This document shows positions 7,909 to 15,820 of a stretch of 38,675 nucleotides of DNA, in pieces (position 1 is the stretch's first letter; each line of letters starts with the position of its first letter). The notes below the pieces were generated by a model, which was given only the letters and a program-made list of their open reading frames with translations, made no database searches and had not been told where the DNA came from. The stretch spans positions 1 through 38,675 of the forward strand of contig VBKF01000206.1 in assembly GCA_005888095.1 (NCBI GenBank). The letters are read 5' to 3'. This DNA is from Deltaproteobacteria bacterium (GTDB lineage: Bacteria > Desulfobacterota > Binatia > DP-6). A program made the translations under genes and the position numbers.

Positions 7909-9008
7909 GGTGTGCAGCCTTCGCGGCGGTCGTCTCACTCGCGTTCGCCGTGCCGGCGTTCGGGGCGCGGCTCAAGGACATCGCGTCGATCGAGGGGGTG
8001 CGGCAGAACCAGCTCTCGGGGTACGGGCTGGTCGCCGGCCTCAACGGGACGGGCGACAGCCAGCAGGCCATCTTCACCGTGCAGAGCGTGCTCAACATGC
8101 TCCGGCGGCGGGGGCTGACGCTCAACATCAACCCGCGGCAGCTGCAGATCAAGAACGTGGCGGCGGTGAGCGTCACGGCGGCGCTGCCGCCCTTCGCGCG
8201 CCAGGGGGGGCGCATCGACGCGCAGGTCTCCTCGCTCGGCGACGCCAAGAGCCTGCAGGGCGGCACGCTGCTCACGACGCCGCTCTTCGGGCCCGACGGG
8301 CAGGTCTACGCCGTCGCGCAGGGGCCCGTCTCGCTGGGCGGCGGCTTTGCGGCGCACGGGCCGGGTGCCACGGCTCAGAAGAGCCATCCGACGACGGCCT
8401 TCCTCGCGGGCGGCGCGCTCGTCGAGCGCGAGGTGCCGGTCGCGCTCGGCACCGAGGGCGTGCTGACTCTCGCCCTCCACCAGCCCGACTTCACCACGGC
8501 GGGCCGGGTGGCCACGGCCGTGAACGACGCCCTCGGCCGGGCGGCGGCCCGGCCGCTCGACGCGGGCACGATCGCCGTCGACCTCGGCGCCGCCTCCGAG
8601 GCGGAGGCCGTCGCCACCGCGACGGCCATCGAGCACGTCGAGGTGATGCCCGACACGACCGCCCGGGTCATCCTGAACGAGCGCACCGGGACGGTGATCA
8701 TCGGCAGCGACGTGCACATCATGCCGATCGCCATCGCGCACGGCAGCCTCAACGTCACGGTCAAGACCGACTTCGGCGTCTCGCAGCCCGCGCCCTTCTC
8801 GCAGGGGCAGACGGTGGTGGTGCCGGACACCACGCTCAAGGTCGAGGAAGGGGCGAAGCAGAACCTCGTGCTGCTGCGGGCCGGCGTCAGCCTCGGCGAG
8901 CTCGTGGCGGGGCTCAATGCCCTCGGCGTGACGCCGCAGGATCTGATCGCGATCCTGCAGGCGATCCAGACCGCCGGCGCCCTCCAGGCCGAGCTGGAGA
9001 TCATGTGA
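7896..9008 (+). CDS. flgI: Flagellar P-ring protein FlgI
   Basis: FlgI forms the periplasmic P ring in the peptidoglycan layer. The 370-residue precursor starts with a Sec signal peptide (about residues 1-23, cleavage near AFG-A). The near-invariant [31 protein letters not shown] follows, then [53 protein letters not shown]. Near the end the [57 protein letters not shown] tail is complete. It starts inside flgH and its stop overlaps the GTG of flgJ by a GTGA tetranucleotide. Confidence 0.97.
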   Translation: [370 protein letters not shown]

Positions 9009-9355
9009 CCGCGCCCATCGTGCCGGTCGACCTCGACGACGTCCGTCTGCGCGCGCTCGAGCGCCAGCCCGCAGCGAAGGCCGGCCCGGCCGCCGCCAAG
9101 GCGCTCGAGGTCCTCTTCCTGACCCAGCTGCTCCGCGCCATGCGCAAGACCATCCCCGAGAACGACCTGCTGCCCCGGGCGCCGGCCCGGGACGTCTACG
9201 AGGGCGTCTTCGACGGAGCGGTGGCCGCCTCCATGGCCGAGCGGGACCCCCTGGGCATCGTCCGCAGCATCGGCGAGGGTGCCCTCAAGGTCGGCAGCGA
9301 ACCTGCCGATACAGCAGTGGGGACCCCCCCCGGAAGGGACGGGCGAGCACCATGA
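9005..9355 (+). CDS. flgJ: Rod-binding protein FlgJ (N-terminal domain only)
   Basis: FlgJ caps the growing rod, and in enteric bacteria it also carries a muramidase domain. This 116-residue form has only the rod-binding domain: AAKALEVLFLTQLLRAMRKTIPENDLLP, then DVYEGVFDGAVAASMAERDPLGIV. The peptidoglycan hydrolase must be a separate protein encoded elsewhere, as is common outside gammaproteobacteria. The start is a GTG at 9005 overlapping the flgI stop, chosen because the GTGA coupling matches the rest of the operon and no better start exists upstream. The end overlaps flgM by 4 bases. Confidence 0.88.
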   Translation: MTAPIVPVDLDDVRLRALERQPAAKAGPAAAKALEVLFLTQLLRAMRKTIPENDLLPRAPARDVYEGVFDGAVAASMAERDPLGIVRSIGEGALKVGSEPADTAVGTPPGRDGRAP

Positions 9356-9654
9356 AGGTCGACGAGAGGAAGGGCTTACAGGAGCCGAGGCTCGGCGGTC
9401 CTGGTGCCATCCAGCCGGCGGCGGGGACCGCCGGCCCGTCGGCACCCCCCGCCGCTGACCAGGTGAGCGTCTCGGACACCGCCCGGCGTCTCGCGCAGCT
9501 CCGCGCCGAGGTGGGCGACGTGAGCGTCGACGCGATCCGGCAAGAGAAGGTGCAGGGCCTCCGCGCCGTCATGGCGAAGGGGCAGTACAGCGCCGACCTC
9601 GAGGACGTGGCACGCGCGCTGCTGCGCGACGTGCTGGGCGGGCTGCTCGGCTAG
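9352..9654 (+). CDS. flgM: Anti-sigma-28 factor FlgM
   Basis: FlgM binds and inhibits FliA until it is secreted through the completed hook-basal body, which then releases late gene expression. The 100-residue protein has a disordered N-terminal half rich in Gly, Ala and Pro. The conserved C-terminal sigma-binding half is DQVSVSDTARRLAQLRAEV, then VDAIRQEKVQGLRAVMAKGQY and a last helix DLEDVARALLRDVL. Length and layout are normal. It overlaps flgJ by ATGA and is followed 3 bases later by flgN, a common flagellar pairing. Confidence 0.92.
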   Translation: MKVDERKGLQEPRLGGPGAIQPAAGTAGPSAPPAADQVSVSDTARRLAQLRAEVGDVSVDAIRQEKVQGLRAVMAKGQYSADLEDVARALLRDVLGGLLG

Positions 9655-9657
9655 CGC

Positions 9658-10155
9658 ATGAGCCAGGGCGACCAGCTGGAGACGCTCTGTGCGCTCCTCG
9701 GCGAGGAGACGCGGACGTGCGGCGCGCTCTCCGGGGTGCTGCGCGATGAGCAGGCCGCCGCGATCGGTCTCGATCCCGACGGGATCATCGGCTGTCTCGC
9801 CGAGCGGCGGCTGCTCCACGAGCAGCTCGCGCAGCTCGCTGGCGCGCGACGGGACCTCGTCCGTTCGATCGCGCGGGCGCAGGGCGAGACGGCAGAGCGC
9901 GTGACCGAGCTCCTGCCGCTGCTCGCCCCCAAAGCCGGCGAACGCGTTCGCGACGGGCTCCGCACACTCCGCCGTGCGCTGCTCGAGGCGCGTGGACTGG
10001 GGCGGCAGAACGCGCTCTTCGCCGCGGCGAGCCTCGACGGCGTGGGCGAGCTGCTGCGGGCCCTCGGCGGGCTCATGCCGGGCGCGCGCTACGGGGCGGA
10101 TGCGCGGGTCGCGGCATGCGGCGGTCCCACCAACCGCGTAGACCGCCGCGTGTAG
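9658..10155 (+). CDS. flgN: FlgN-type chaperone for hook-associated proteins
   Basis: FlgN is a small cytosolic helical chaperone that delivers FlgK and FlgL to the export gate. The 165-residue product is almost all helical, with the heptad-like segment LDPDGIIGCLAERRLLHEQLAQLAGARRDLV and a C-terminal helix RRALLEARGLGRQNALFAAASLDGVGELLRALGG. FlgN proteins have little sequence identity, so the call rests on size, helicity, the E/R-rich central helix and its position between flgM and flgK. Three bases separate it from each neighbour's stop or start. Confidence 0.78.
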   Translation: MSQGDQLETLCALLGEETRTCGALSGVLRDEQAAAIGLDPDGIIGCLAERRLLHEQLAQLAGARRDLVRSIARAQGETAERVTELLPLLAPKAGERVRDGLRTLRRALLEARGLGRQNALFAAASLDGVGELLRALGGLMPGARYGADARVAACGGPTNRVDRRV

Positions 10156-10158
10156 CGG

Positions 10159-11580
10159 ATGGCCATCTCGTCCCTCCTCGGCATCGCGCAGCGCGCGCTC
10201 CTGGCGAGCGAGACGGCGCTCGGCGTCGTCGGCAACAACATCGCCAACGTCAACACGCCCGGCTATACGCGCCAGGTCCCGGACCTGGAGTCGGACCCGA
10301 GCAGCGTGACGGCGCAGGGCGTGCTGGTCGGGACGGGGGTGCACGTGGCTGCCGTCCGGCAGGTCCTCGATCCGCTGCTCGAGAAGCGCCTGCTCGGCGC
10401 CGAGACCGAGCGCCGCCAGCAAGGCGCGGTGCGGGACCAGCTGAGCGCCCTGGCGAGCGTGCTGAACGAGCTCGACCAACCCTCGCTGGGGGACGCGGTC
10501 GACGGGTTCTTTGCCGCCGCCGATGCGCTCGCCCGCAATCCGGGCGGCGCGGCGGAGCGCGAGACCCTGCTCGGCCAGGCCCGCACGCTCGCCGACCAGC
10601 TCCAGCAGCGGAGCGCGGCGGTCGCGGCGCTCCAGCGCGGCACCGACGACGCGTACGTCGCGGCCACCACGCGCGCCAACGACGCCCTCGGCCGCATCGC
10701 GGACCTCAACCGGGCGATCACCGCCGCGGAGGCTGGCGGCGAGCGCGCCAACGACCTGCGCGACCGGCGTCGCACGGCGCTCACCGACCTCGCCGGCGTG
10801 ATCGGCATCCAGACGGTCGAGACGAGGGACGGAGCGGTCACCGTGTCGGCGGCCAACGGGGCCGTGCTGGTCGACGGCGGCGCGGTGGTCCACCCGATCG
10901 CGCTGCGCGAGCAGGGCGCCGGCCTCGACGGTCAGGCGCTCCACGAGGCCGGCCTGGCCGACGGGACGGGCGGCTTCATCGCCGCCCCGGCGGCCTTCGC
11001 GAGCGGCGAGCTGGCCGCGCTCGCCGGGGTCCGCGACGGCGACCTCGTCGCCGCCTCGTCGGACCTCGACACCTTCGCGAGCACGCTGATCGGCGAGGTG
11101 AACCGCATCCAGACGAACGCGGGCGCCGGCGCCGTCGACCTGGACGGCGGCTCGACCGCGACCGTGCCGCTGTTCGGAGGCACGGACGCCAGGACCATCA
11201 CGGTCCTCCTCACCGGCGCGGACGCCGGGCGGAAGATCGGCGCCGCGCTGTCGACCGACCCGGGTGACAACCAGAACGCGCTCAATCTGGCCGACCTGCG
11301 CACGCGGACGCAGGCGGCGCTCGGCAAAGCCACCTTCAGCGGCTATCTCGCAGACCTGACCGGGGCGGTGGGCGAAGGCGCGGCGCGGGCGCGGGACACC
11401 GCGCAGGCCAGCGAGGCGCTCCAGCAGCAGCTGCAGAATCAGCGCGATTCGTTCTCGGGCGTCAACCTGAACGAGGAGCTCAGCAACCTCCTCCGCTACC
11501 AGCGCGCCTTCCAGGCGTCGGCGGAGGCGATGAACGTCGCCAACCAGATCCTCGACGAGCTCATGAGCGTGATCCGATGA
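10159..11580 (+). CDS. flgK: Hook-associated protein 1 FlgK
   Basis: FlgK is the first hook-filament junction protein. The 473 residues begin with ISSLLGIAQRALLASETALGVVGNNIANVNTPGYTRQ, the rod/hook/HAP N-terminal helix with the characteristic NNIANVNTPGY motif. The middle has DAVDGFFAAADALARNPGG and a long FlgK-type helical region, then a variable beta domain. The C-terminus has GVNLNEELSNLLRYQRAFQASAEAMNVANQILDELMSVI, typical of FlgK. It is short compared with enteric FlgK (about 547) because the variable D2/D3 region is smaller. It overlaps flgL by an ATGA. Confidence 0.95.
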   Translation: MAISSLLGIAQRALLASETALGVVGNNIANVNTPGYTRQVPDLESDPSSVTAQGVLVGTGVHVAAVRQVLDPLLEKRLLGAETERRQQGAVRDQLSALASVLNELDQPSLGDAVDGFFAAADALARNPGGAAERETLLGQARTLADQLQQRSAAVAALQRGTDDAYVAATTRANDALGRIADLNRAITAAEAGGERANDLRDRRRTALTDLAGVIGIQTVETRDGAVTVSAANGAVLVDGGAVVHPIALREQGAGLDGQALHEAGLADGTGGFIAAPAAFASGELAALAGVRDGDLVAASSDLDTFASTLIGEVNRIQTNAGAGAVDLDGGSTATVPLFGGTDARTITVLLTGADAGRKIGAALSTDPGDNQNALNLADLRTRTQAALGKATFSGYLADLTGAVGEGAARARDTAQASEALQQQLQNQRDSFSGVNLNEELSNLLRYQRAFQASAEAMNVANQILDELMSVIR

Positions 11581-12491
11581 CCATCTCGCGCCTGAGCGAC
11601 GCGCAGTCGTTCTCGCTGCTCGCCCAGCGCACCGGCCAGCTCCAGGTGTCGCTCCAGACGCTCGAGCAGGAGGTGGCGAGCGGGAAGCGCCTGTTCACGC
11701 CGGACGACGATCCGCTCGCGGCGGCGGCGGCGACGCGCGCCCGGTCGGCGCTGGCGGCGCTCGGGCAGTACGGCAGCGCGAGCGGCTTCGGCACCGAGGT
11801 GCTCGGCGCCGAGGACGACGCGCTCGGCCAGGGGGAGCAGGTCCTGGTCCGGGCCGAGGAGATCGCCACGCAGCAGGCCTCGAGCCTCCTCTCGCCCGGC
11901 GAGCGGGCCGCAGCGCGCGAGGAGGTGCACGGGCTCCTCGAGGCCCTGACCACGCTCGGCAACACCGAGCTCGGCGGCCGGCGCATCTTCGCCGGCCTCG
12001 CCCTCGACACCTCGGGCGCGCCATTCAAGGCGGTGCCCGACGACGTGAGCACGTACGACCCCACCACGGCGTACAGCGGCTCGACGCAGGCGTTCTCCGT
12101 GAAGGTGGGCGGCGCGTCGAGCGAGCGGGTGCGCATCACGACGCGCGGTGATGCCGTCTTCACCAGCTCGCTCCGTGCGCTCAAGGACCTCTGGACGGCG
12201 CTCGACACGAACGGCGACACGGGTGGCACGCTCACGGAGCTCGCCGCCGCGCGGGACGATCTCGCCACGGAACGGGCCAGCGTCGGTGCGCGGCAGGCCG
12301 AGCTGATCGACCGGACGGCGCAGGTGAAGGGCCTGACCCTCGACCAGCAGAAGGCGCTCTCCGAGGCGCAGGACGCCGACCTCGTGGCCGTGATCGCGCG
12401 GCTCACGCAGACCCAGACGGCGCTCCAGGCGGCGCTCGCGGCCGGAGCCCAGATCGCCCGCACGAGCCTCGTCAACCTGCTGCAGGTCTGA
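11577..12491 (+). CDS. flgL: Hook-associated protein 3 FlgL
   Basis: FlgL is the second hook-filament junction protein and is flagellin-like at both termini. The 304-residue product starts MTISRLSDAQSFSLLAQRTGQLQVSLQTLEQEVASGKRL, matching the FlgL/flagellin N-terminal D0/D1 helix. It has the DDDPLAAAAATRARSAL segment, and LTTLGNTELGGRRIFAGLALDTSGAPF typical of FlgL. The C-terminal helix is LTLDQQKALSEAQDADLVAVIARLTQTQTALQAALAAGAQIARTSLVNLLQV. It is the last structural gene of the operon, and no flagellin gene follows directly. Confidence 0.94.
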   Translation: MTISRLSDAQSFSLLAQRTGQLQVSLQTLEQEVASGKRLFTPDDDPLAAAAATRARSALAALGQYGSASGFGTEVLGAEDDALGQGEQVLVRAEEIATQQASSLLSPGERAAAREEVHGLLEALTTLGNTELGGRRIFAGLALDTSGAPFKAVPDDVSTYDPTTAYSGSTQAFSVKVGGASSERVRITTRGDAVFTSSLRALKDLWTALDTNGDTGGTLTELAAARDDLATERASVGARQAELIDRTAQVKGLTLDQQKALSEAQDADLVAVIARLTQTQTALQAALAAGAQIARTSLVNLLQV

Positions 12492-12500
12492 CGCCGCCGC

Positions 12501-12528
12501 TCAAGCCCGGCCGCAATCTGGCCGAAAG
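12501..12528 (+). promoter_or_regulatory. Possible sigma-28 promoter for csrA-fliW
   Basis: TCAAGCCC at 12501-12508 and GCCGAAAG at 12521-12528 resemble the sigma-28 boxes TAAAGTTT and GCCGATAA. The -10 matches 6 of 8 and the -35 4 of 8, with a 12-base spacer instead of 11. The match is imperfect. The position between flgL and csrA and the presence of fliA in the window make it worth noting. Confidence 0.3.
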
Positions 12529-12536
12529 GACAAGAG

Positions 12537-12553
12537 GGGACAGGGAGCGTCCC
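12537..12553 (+). promoter_or_regulatory. Putative CsrA-binding hairpin in the csrA leader
   Basis: GGGAC (12537-12541) pairs with GTCCC (12549-12553) around a 7-base loop AGGGAGC that holds a GGA. Three more GGA triplets lie at 12528-12530, 12538-12540 and 12554-12556. A GGA in a hairpin loop overlapping the ribosome-binding site (AGGGAG, 12542-12547) is the classical CsrA target, so csrA probably represses its own translation. The pairing is visible; binding is inferred. Confidence 0.65.
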
Positions 12554-12560
12554 GGAAGCC

Positions 12561-12803
12561 ATGCTGGTCCTGACACGGAGGTTGGGGGAGGTGATCCGCG
12601 TGGGTGACAACGTCACCGTGCGGGTCCTCGAGGTGAAGGGGAATCAGGTCCGGCTCGGGGTGGAAGCCCCAGCGGACGTGCGCATCTACCGCGAAGAGGT
12701 CTACAGGGCGATTCGCAAGGAGAACGAGGAGGCCGCGCTCCAGAAGCCGAGCAGCCTCGAAGAGGTGACCACCACGTGGGAGAAGCAGCGCGACAAGCCG
12801 TAG
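12561..12803 (+). CDS. csrA: Carbon storage regulator CsrA
   Basis: CsrA is a dimeric RNA-binding protein that blocks translation by binding GGA-containing hairpins; in flagellated bacteria it often represses flagellin translation. The 80-residue protein begins [37 protein letters not shown], a full match to the family including the N-terminal L-x-L-x-R RNA-contact strand. [18 protein letters not shown] follows. The C-terminal extension beyond about 61 residues is common outside gammaproteobacteria. It overlaps fliW by 28 bases and its leader carries a likely autoregulatory hairpin. The pair forms the FliW-CsrA switch. Confidence 0.96.
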   Translation: MLVLTRRLGEVIRVGDNVTVRVLEVKGNQVRLGVEAPADVRIYREEVYRAIRKENEEAALQKPSSLEEVTTTWEKQRDKP

Positions 12804-13240
12804 CCGAGACCGTCGCCGTCCGCTCGCAGCGCTTCGGGGACTACGAGGTTCCCGCCGAGCGCATCCTTCGCTTCCCCGAGGGCCTCGTCGGCTTTCCCGA
12901 GGCGCGCCACTTCGTGCTCCTCGATTCGAGCCACCCGGGGTCTCCCTTCCGATACCTCCTCTGCCTCGACCTCCCCGAACTCGGCTTCGTGGTGTGCGAC
13001 GCCGCGCACGTCTGCGCCGGCTACGTGGCGGATGTGCCGCGCCCCGCGGAGGTCCCGGCCGAGGACCTGGCCGTCCTTGCCCTGGTGACCGTCCCCGCCG
13101 ACCCTCGCCAGATGACGGCCAACCTGATGGCGCCACTGCTGGTCGACTGCCGCTCGGGCCGCGGCCGGCAGGTGGTGCTCGATACGGGGCGCCACCCCAT
13201 CCGGTACCCCCTCCTGGCACCCCCCGCCACCCCGGCCTAG
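12776..13240 (+). CDS. fliW: Flagellar assembly factor FliW
   Basis: FliW binds CsrA and flagellin in competing complexes, so free FliW relieves CsrA repression when flagellin has been exported. The 154-residue product contains the typical start of the fold, [31 protein letters not shown], then a Pro/Asp strand region [53 protein letters not shown] follows, where FliW has a T-x-N-L-x-A-P motif. The only reasonable start is GTG 12776, inside the csrA end, giving a 28-base overlap; no later ATG precedes the conserved domain. It ends the flagellar block. Confidence 0.93.
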   Translation: MGEAARQAVAETVAVRSQRFGDYEVPAERILRFPEGLVGFPEARHFVLLDSSHPGSPFRYLLCLDLPELGFVVCDAAHVCAGYVADVPRPAEVPAEDLAVLALVTVPADPRQMTANLMAPLLVDCRSGRGRQVVLDTGRHPIRYPLLAPPATPA

Positions 13241-13275
13241 ACCCGACGGTCGCGATCGCTGCACCGCGTCGGCCG

Positions 13276-13317
13276 GCGCTCCGCCAGCGCGGTTTGTGTG
13301 TCCCCCGCTTTTTTTTC
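13276..13317 (+). terminator. Weak terminator-like hairpin after fliW
   Basis: GCGCT (13276-13280) and AGCGC (13286-13290) form a short stem with loop CCGCC. The nearest T run (13310-13317) is about 20 bases further on, so intrinsic termination is doubtful. It marks the end of the flagellar operon. Confidence 0.3.
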
Positions 13318-13407
13318 TCCATCCCCACTTTTTTTCTCTTGACAGCCCCTCCTCTTCTGGGTGATCTCACGCCTAACACCAACCGACAACCCAACGGAGG
13401 AGGGCTC

Positions 13408-14283
13408 ATGAAAGGCATTCTGGGAGTAGCGATCGGCGGCATCTTCTTGCTGGGCGTCGGCGGGGCGTTCGCCCAGACGACGACCACGACCGTGCCGCGT
13501 TGCTTCAACGGCGGCGACTCGTCGATGGGCTGCTCCGGCGGCTGCGCGAGCGACAGCCCGACATGCGCGTCGGACGATCCGGGCTGCGTCCCGGACACCA
13601 AGGACCACCTGAAATGCTCGGACGCCACCGTGAAGGCGTTCCAGAAGGCGATCGCCTGCGTGGCCAAGTGCCACTGCAAGCAGGCCTCCGCCCTGCTCGC
13701 GGGCAAGCCCTTCACCGAGGAGACTTGCGAGGGGCATAACCCGCCGAAGAACAACGCCTGCCAGGACAAGCTGGATGGGGCGCTCGCCAAGATAGCGCCC
13801 CTCTGCAGCGCCCAGCAGACCACCTTCGCGGCGGCCGAGGAGTCCGTGCTGTTCGCGCCGAAGAGCCAGCCGGCGTCGTTCGATGGTCAGAACGGCGGCG
13901 TCTACTGCGACTCGACGTCGGGCTCCATGATCATGACCTCGGATCCCGACGACGGGGGCTTCGTGCCGGCGAGTAAGGACATGCTCAAGTGCGAGTGCAC
14001 CGTGGGGAAGAACCTCGCCAAGCTCGCGGTCGCTGCCCTCAAGTGCCACATCAAGCTGGCCGACGCCTTCTTCAAGGGGAAGCCATACGACGAGGAGGCC
14101 TGCGAGGAGGTCGATCCCGCCAAGGGCAAGGCGGCACACCAGAGGTACACCCAGGCTGAGACCGTCATCCTCTCGAAGGGCATCTGCCCGCCGTGCCTGG
14201 ATCAGGCGCACCAGGATGCGCTCGGGGCGGGCGTCATCGCTCAGGTGGAGGCCGGCAACGCCCTCGCCTACCCGTGTCCGTAG
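13408..14283 (+). CDS. Secreted cysteine-rich protein, duplicated domain (paralogue A)
   Basis: The 291-residue product has a clear Sec signal peptide (GILGVAIGGIFLLGVGGAFAQ) and a short Thr run, then about 265 cysteine-rich residues. Two halves share a pattern: G-C-V-P-D-T-K-D-H-L-K-C near residue 60 and G-F-V-P-A-S-K-D-M-L-K-C near residue 185. Each is followed by a helix with Cys-x-C/His and a K-P-F/Y-x-E-E-x-C-E motif, so the protein is an internal duplication. Between them lies DGQNGGVYCDSTSGS, which is also in the next gene. A strong ribosome-binding site (GGAGGAGGG) precedes ATG 13408, and TTGACA at 13339-13344 may be a -35 box without an obvious -10. No named family is recognised. It probably sits in the periplasm or outside the cell, held by disulfides. 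Confidence 0.85.
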   Translation: MKGILGVAIGGIFLLGVGGAFAQTTTTTVPRCFNGGDSSMGCSGGCASDSPTCASDDPGCVPDTKDHLKCSDATVKAFQKAIACVAKCHCKQASALLAGKPFTEETCEGHNPPKNNACQDKLDGALAKIAPLCSAQQTTFAAAEESVLFAPKSQPASFDGQNGGVYCDSTSGSMIMTSDPDDGGFVPASKDMLKCECTVGKNLAKLAVAALKCHIKLADAFFKGKPYDEEACEEVDPAKGKAAHQRYTQAETVILSKGICPPCLDQAHQDALGAGVIAQVEAGNALAYPCP

Positions 14284-14310
14284 GCAGGGGGTAAGTTCCG
14301 CGGTCCCAAC

Positions 14311-14347
14311 GAAGGGGGCGGGGAGCAATCCCCGCCCCCTTCTTTTT
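14311..14347 (+). terminator. Rho-independent terminator
   Basis: A perfect 14-base stem (14311-14324 with 14329-14342), a GCAA tetraloop and a TTTTT run at 14343-14347 make this the best terminator in the window. It separates the two secreted paralogues and ends 15 bases before the next start codon, so the second gene is either poorly transcribed by read-through or has its promoter inside the first gene. Confidence 0.92.
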
Positions 14348-14362
14348 CGCGGGGGAGAAGCG

Positions 14363-15136
14363 ATGAGAGGCCTTCGAGCCGTTGCGGTCGCCGCCGTCTG
14401 CCTCTCGGCGTCGATCGCCCTCGCCAGCGGGCCGGGCCAGCCGTTCGACGACGACGACGCGGGCTGCGTGCCCGACACGACCGAACACCGGAAGTGCTCG
14501 GAGAAGCTCGCCAAGGCGTTCGGCAGGCTCATCGCGGCGGTGACGAGCTGCCACGACAGGCAGGCGCGCGCGGCCGTCTCGGGCCTCGCCTTCGACGAGG
14601 AAGCCTGCGAGGCCAGTGCCCAGACCCGCTTCGAGGCGAGCCGCGACGCCGTCTCCCCGCTTTGCTCGGCGACCCAGCTCGCCCTCGCCTCGGACGAGGA
14701 GACCGAGCTCCTCGATTCGACCAACCCCGGCTCGCTCGATGCGCAGAACGGCGACGTCTACTGCGACTCGACGTCCGGCAACGCCCTGGACTCCGGCGGC
14801 GACGATACCGGCTGGGTGCCCGCCACGGCCGACGCGCTCTGGTGCGCGCGCGGGGTCGGGAAGAGCCTCGCCAAGCTCGCGCAGGCGGCGCTCAGGTGCC
14901 ATGCCAAGATGGCGTACACCTTCTTAGCCGGCCGGACGTTCGACGAGGAGGCATGCGAGGAGTTCGACCCCCTGACGGGCAGAGGGGCCCGCGACCGGTA
15001 CAGCATGCGCGCCCTCAGGCTGATCGCGCACGGCGGCTGCCCGTCCTGCCTCGACGACATCCAACAGGAGGCGCTCGCGGTGCGGACGATCGGCCAGCTG
15101 GACGCCGACAACGCCCGCCTGTATCCGTGTCCGTAG
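14363..15136 (+). CDS. Secreted cysteine-rich protein, duplicated domain (paralogue B)
   Basis: This 257-residue protein is the tandem paralogue of the preceding gene. It has a signal peptide (GLRAVAVAAVCLSASIALAS) and the same two-part layout. G-C-V-P-D-T-T-E-H-R-K-C and G-W-V-P-A-T-A-D-A-L-W-C lead the halves, each followed by a helical C-H segment and F-D-E-E-A-C-E. The shared linker motif is DAQNGDVYCDSTSGN. Both proteins end in a C-P-x-C-L-D then Y-P-C-P tail. The ribosome-binding site GGGGGAGAAG begins right after the terminator T run. Divergence from paralogue A is considerable, so the duplication is not recent. Function is unknown. Confidence 0.83.
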   Translation: MRGLRAVAVAAVCLSASIALASGPGQPFDDDDAGCVPDTTEHRKCSEKLAKAFGRLIAAVTSCHDRQARAAVSGLAFDEEACEASAQTRFEASRDAVSPLCSATQLALASDEETELLDSTNPGSLDAQNGDVYCDSTSGNALDSGGDDTGWVPATADALWCARGVGKSLAKLAQAALRCHAKMAYTFLAGRTFDEEACEEFDPLTGRGARDRYSMRALRLIAHGGCPSCLDDIQQEALAVRTIGQLDADNARLYPCP

Positions 15137-15149
15137 GGATCGTCCCGAC

Positions 15150-15536
15150 GTGCGCGGCCTGATCGCGGTGCTGGCCCTCGGCGCGAGCATGTGCACCTCG
15201 GCCCCGTCGGGTCCCACCCGCTACGTCAACCTCGAGAAGGATGCGCACGGCGAGCGGCGCGCGCTGCCCTTCTGGGTCTCGTCCGATGCGATGCAGCACT
15301 GCCTCGAGCAAGGTCTCAGGGGCCTTAACGCGGGGACGGAGGCACGGCAGGCCTTCGACGGCGCGGCGTGCGCCGACGGCCGCATCGGCGACCTCGCGCA
15401 CGGCACGGCGGTCGAGGCCCTGGCGTCGTCGCCCGAGTGTGGGGCGCTGGCCAAGGTGCGCGTCCTCGAGGGCGAGCACCAAGGCCGGGTCGGCTGCGTG
15501 CCGCCCGAGGTCCTCGGCCCGGACCGCATGCCGTAA
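15150..15536 (+). CDS. Small secreted protein of unknown function
   Basis: A 128-residue ORF starts with GTG 15150, 14 bases after the preceding stop. The N-terminus (GLIAVLALGASMCTSA) looks like a signal peptide, but the Cys is preceded by Met and so is not a good lipobox. The mature part has four Cys and ends with KVRVLEGEHQGRVGCVPPE. The V-x-V-x-x-G-x-x-x-G-R-x-G-x-V-P pattern is typical of small SH3-like beta barrels. Same-strand spacing suggests it shares a transcript with the two cysteine-rich genes. The ribosome-binding site is weak and the start uncertain. Confidence 0.55.
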   Translation: MRGLIAVLALGASMCTSAPSGPTRYVNLEKDAHGERRALPFWVSSDAMQHCLEQGLRGLNAGTEARQAFDGAACADGRIGDLAHGTAVEALASSPECGALAKVRVLEGEHQGRVGCVPPEVLGPDRMP

Positions 15537-15760
15537 GCGCGCGCGCCGCGCGGGCGAGTCAGAGTTCTGCACGCCGGCGCGGTGCGAAAAGCGCACGACT
15601 GTACGACCCCTGGCGCCGGCCGTTCACGTTTGTCCTGGTTTCGTGGTCACGTCGCAGCGTTTCCGCCCTCACCCCGTGTAGCGGATTCCAACCCAAATGT
15701 CAGATTTGCCGTATGCTTAGAGGCCGAATCCTTGACACGCCCCCTGACAATTCGCTGGCG

Positions 15761-15776
15761 CGGTGTAGCTCTTGCT
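15761..15776 (+). promoter_or_regulatory. Weak sigma-54-like promoter before the activator gene
   Basis: GG at 15762-15763 and TTGCT at 15772-15776 are spaced as in -24/-12 promoters, but the rest of the -24 box (CGGTGT) fits poorly. The predicted start is about 15787, 34 bases before the ATG. A TTGACA at 15732-15737 is a competing -35 candidate without a clear -10. Confidence 0.35.
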
Positions 15777-15820
15777 ACCGGGTGCGCGTCGTAAAAAATC
15801 ACGACTTCGACGGAGGGGGA

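Noticed and set aside
8331..8351. A -24/-12-like sequence (TGGGCGGCGGCTTTGCG) inside flgI
   Set aside because: It lies within a coding region of certain identity, the -24 box is poor, and nothing downstream needs a promoter there. Similar chance matches occur in other coding regions.
12491..13240. Expectation of a flagellin gene next to csrA-fliW
   Set aside because: No flagellin-like N- or C-terminal helix is encoded in the window apart from FlgL; the filament gene must be elsewhere.
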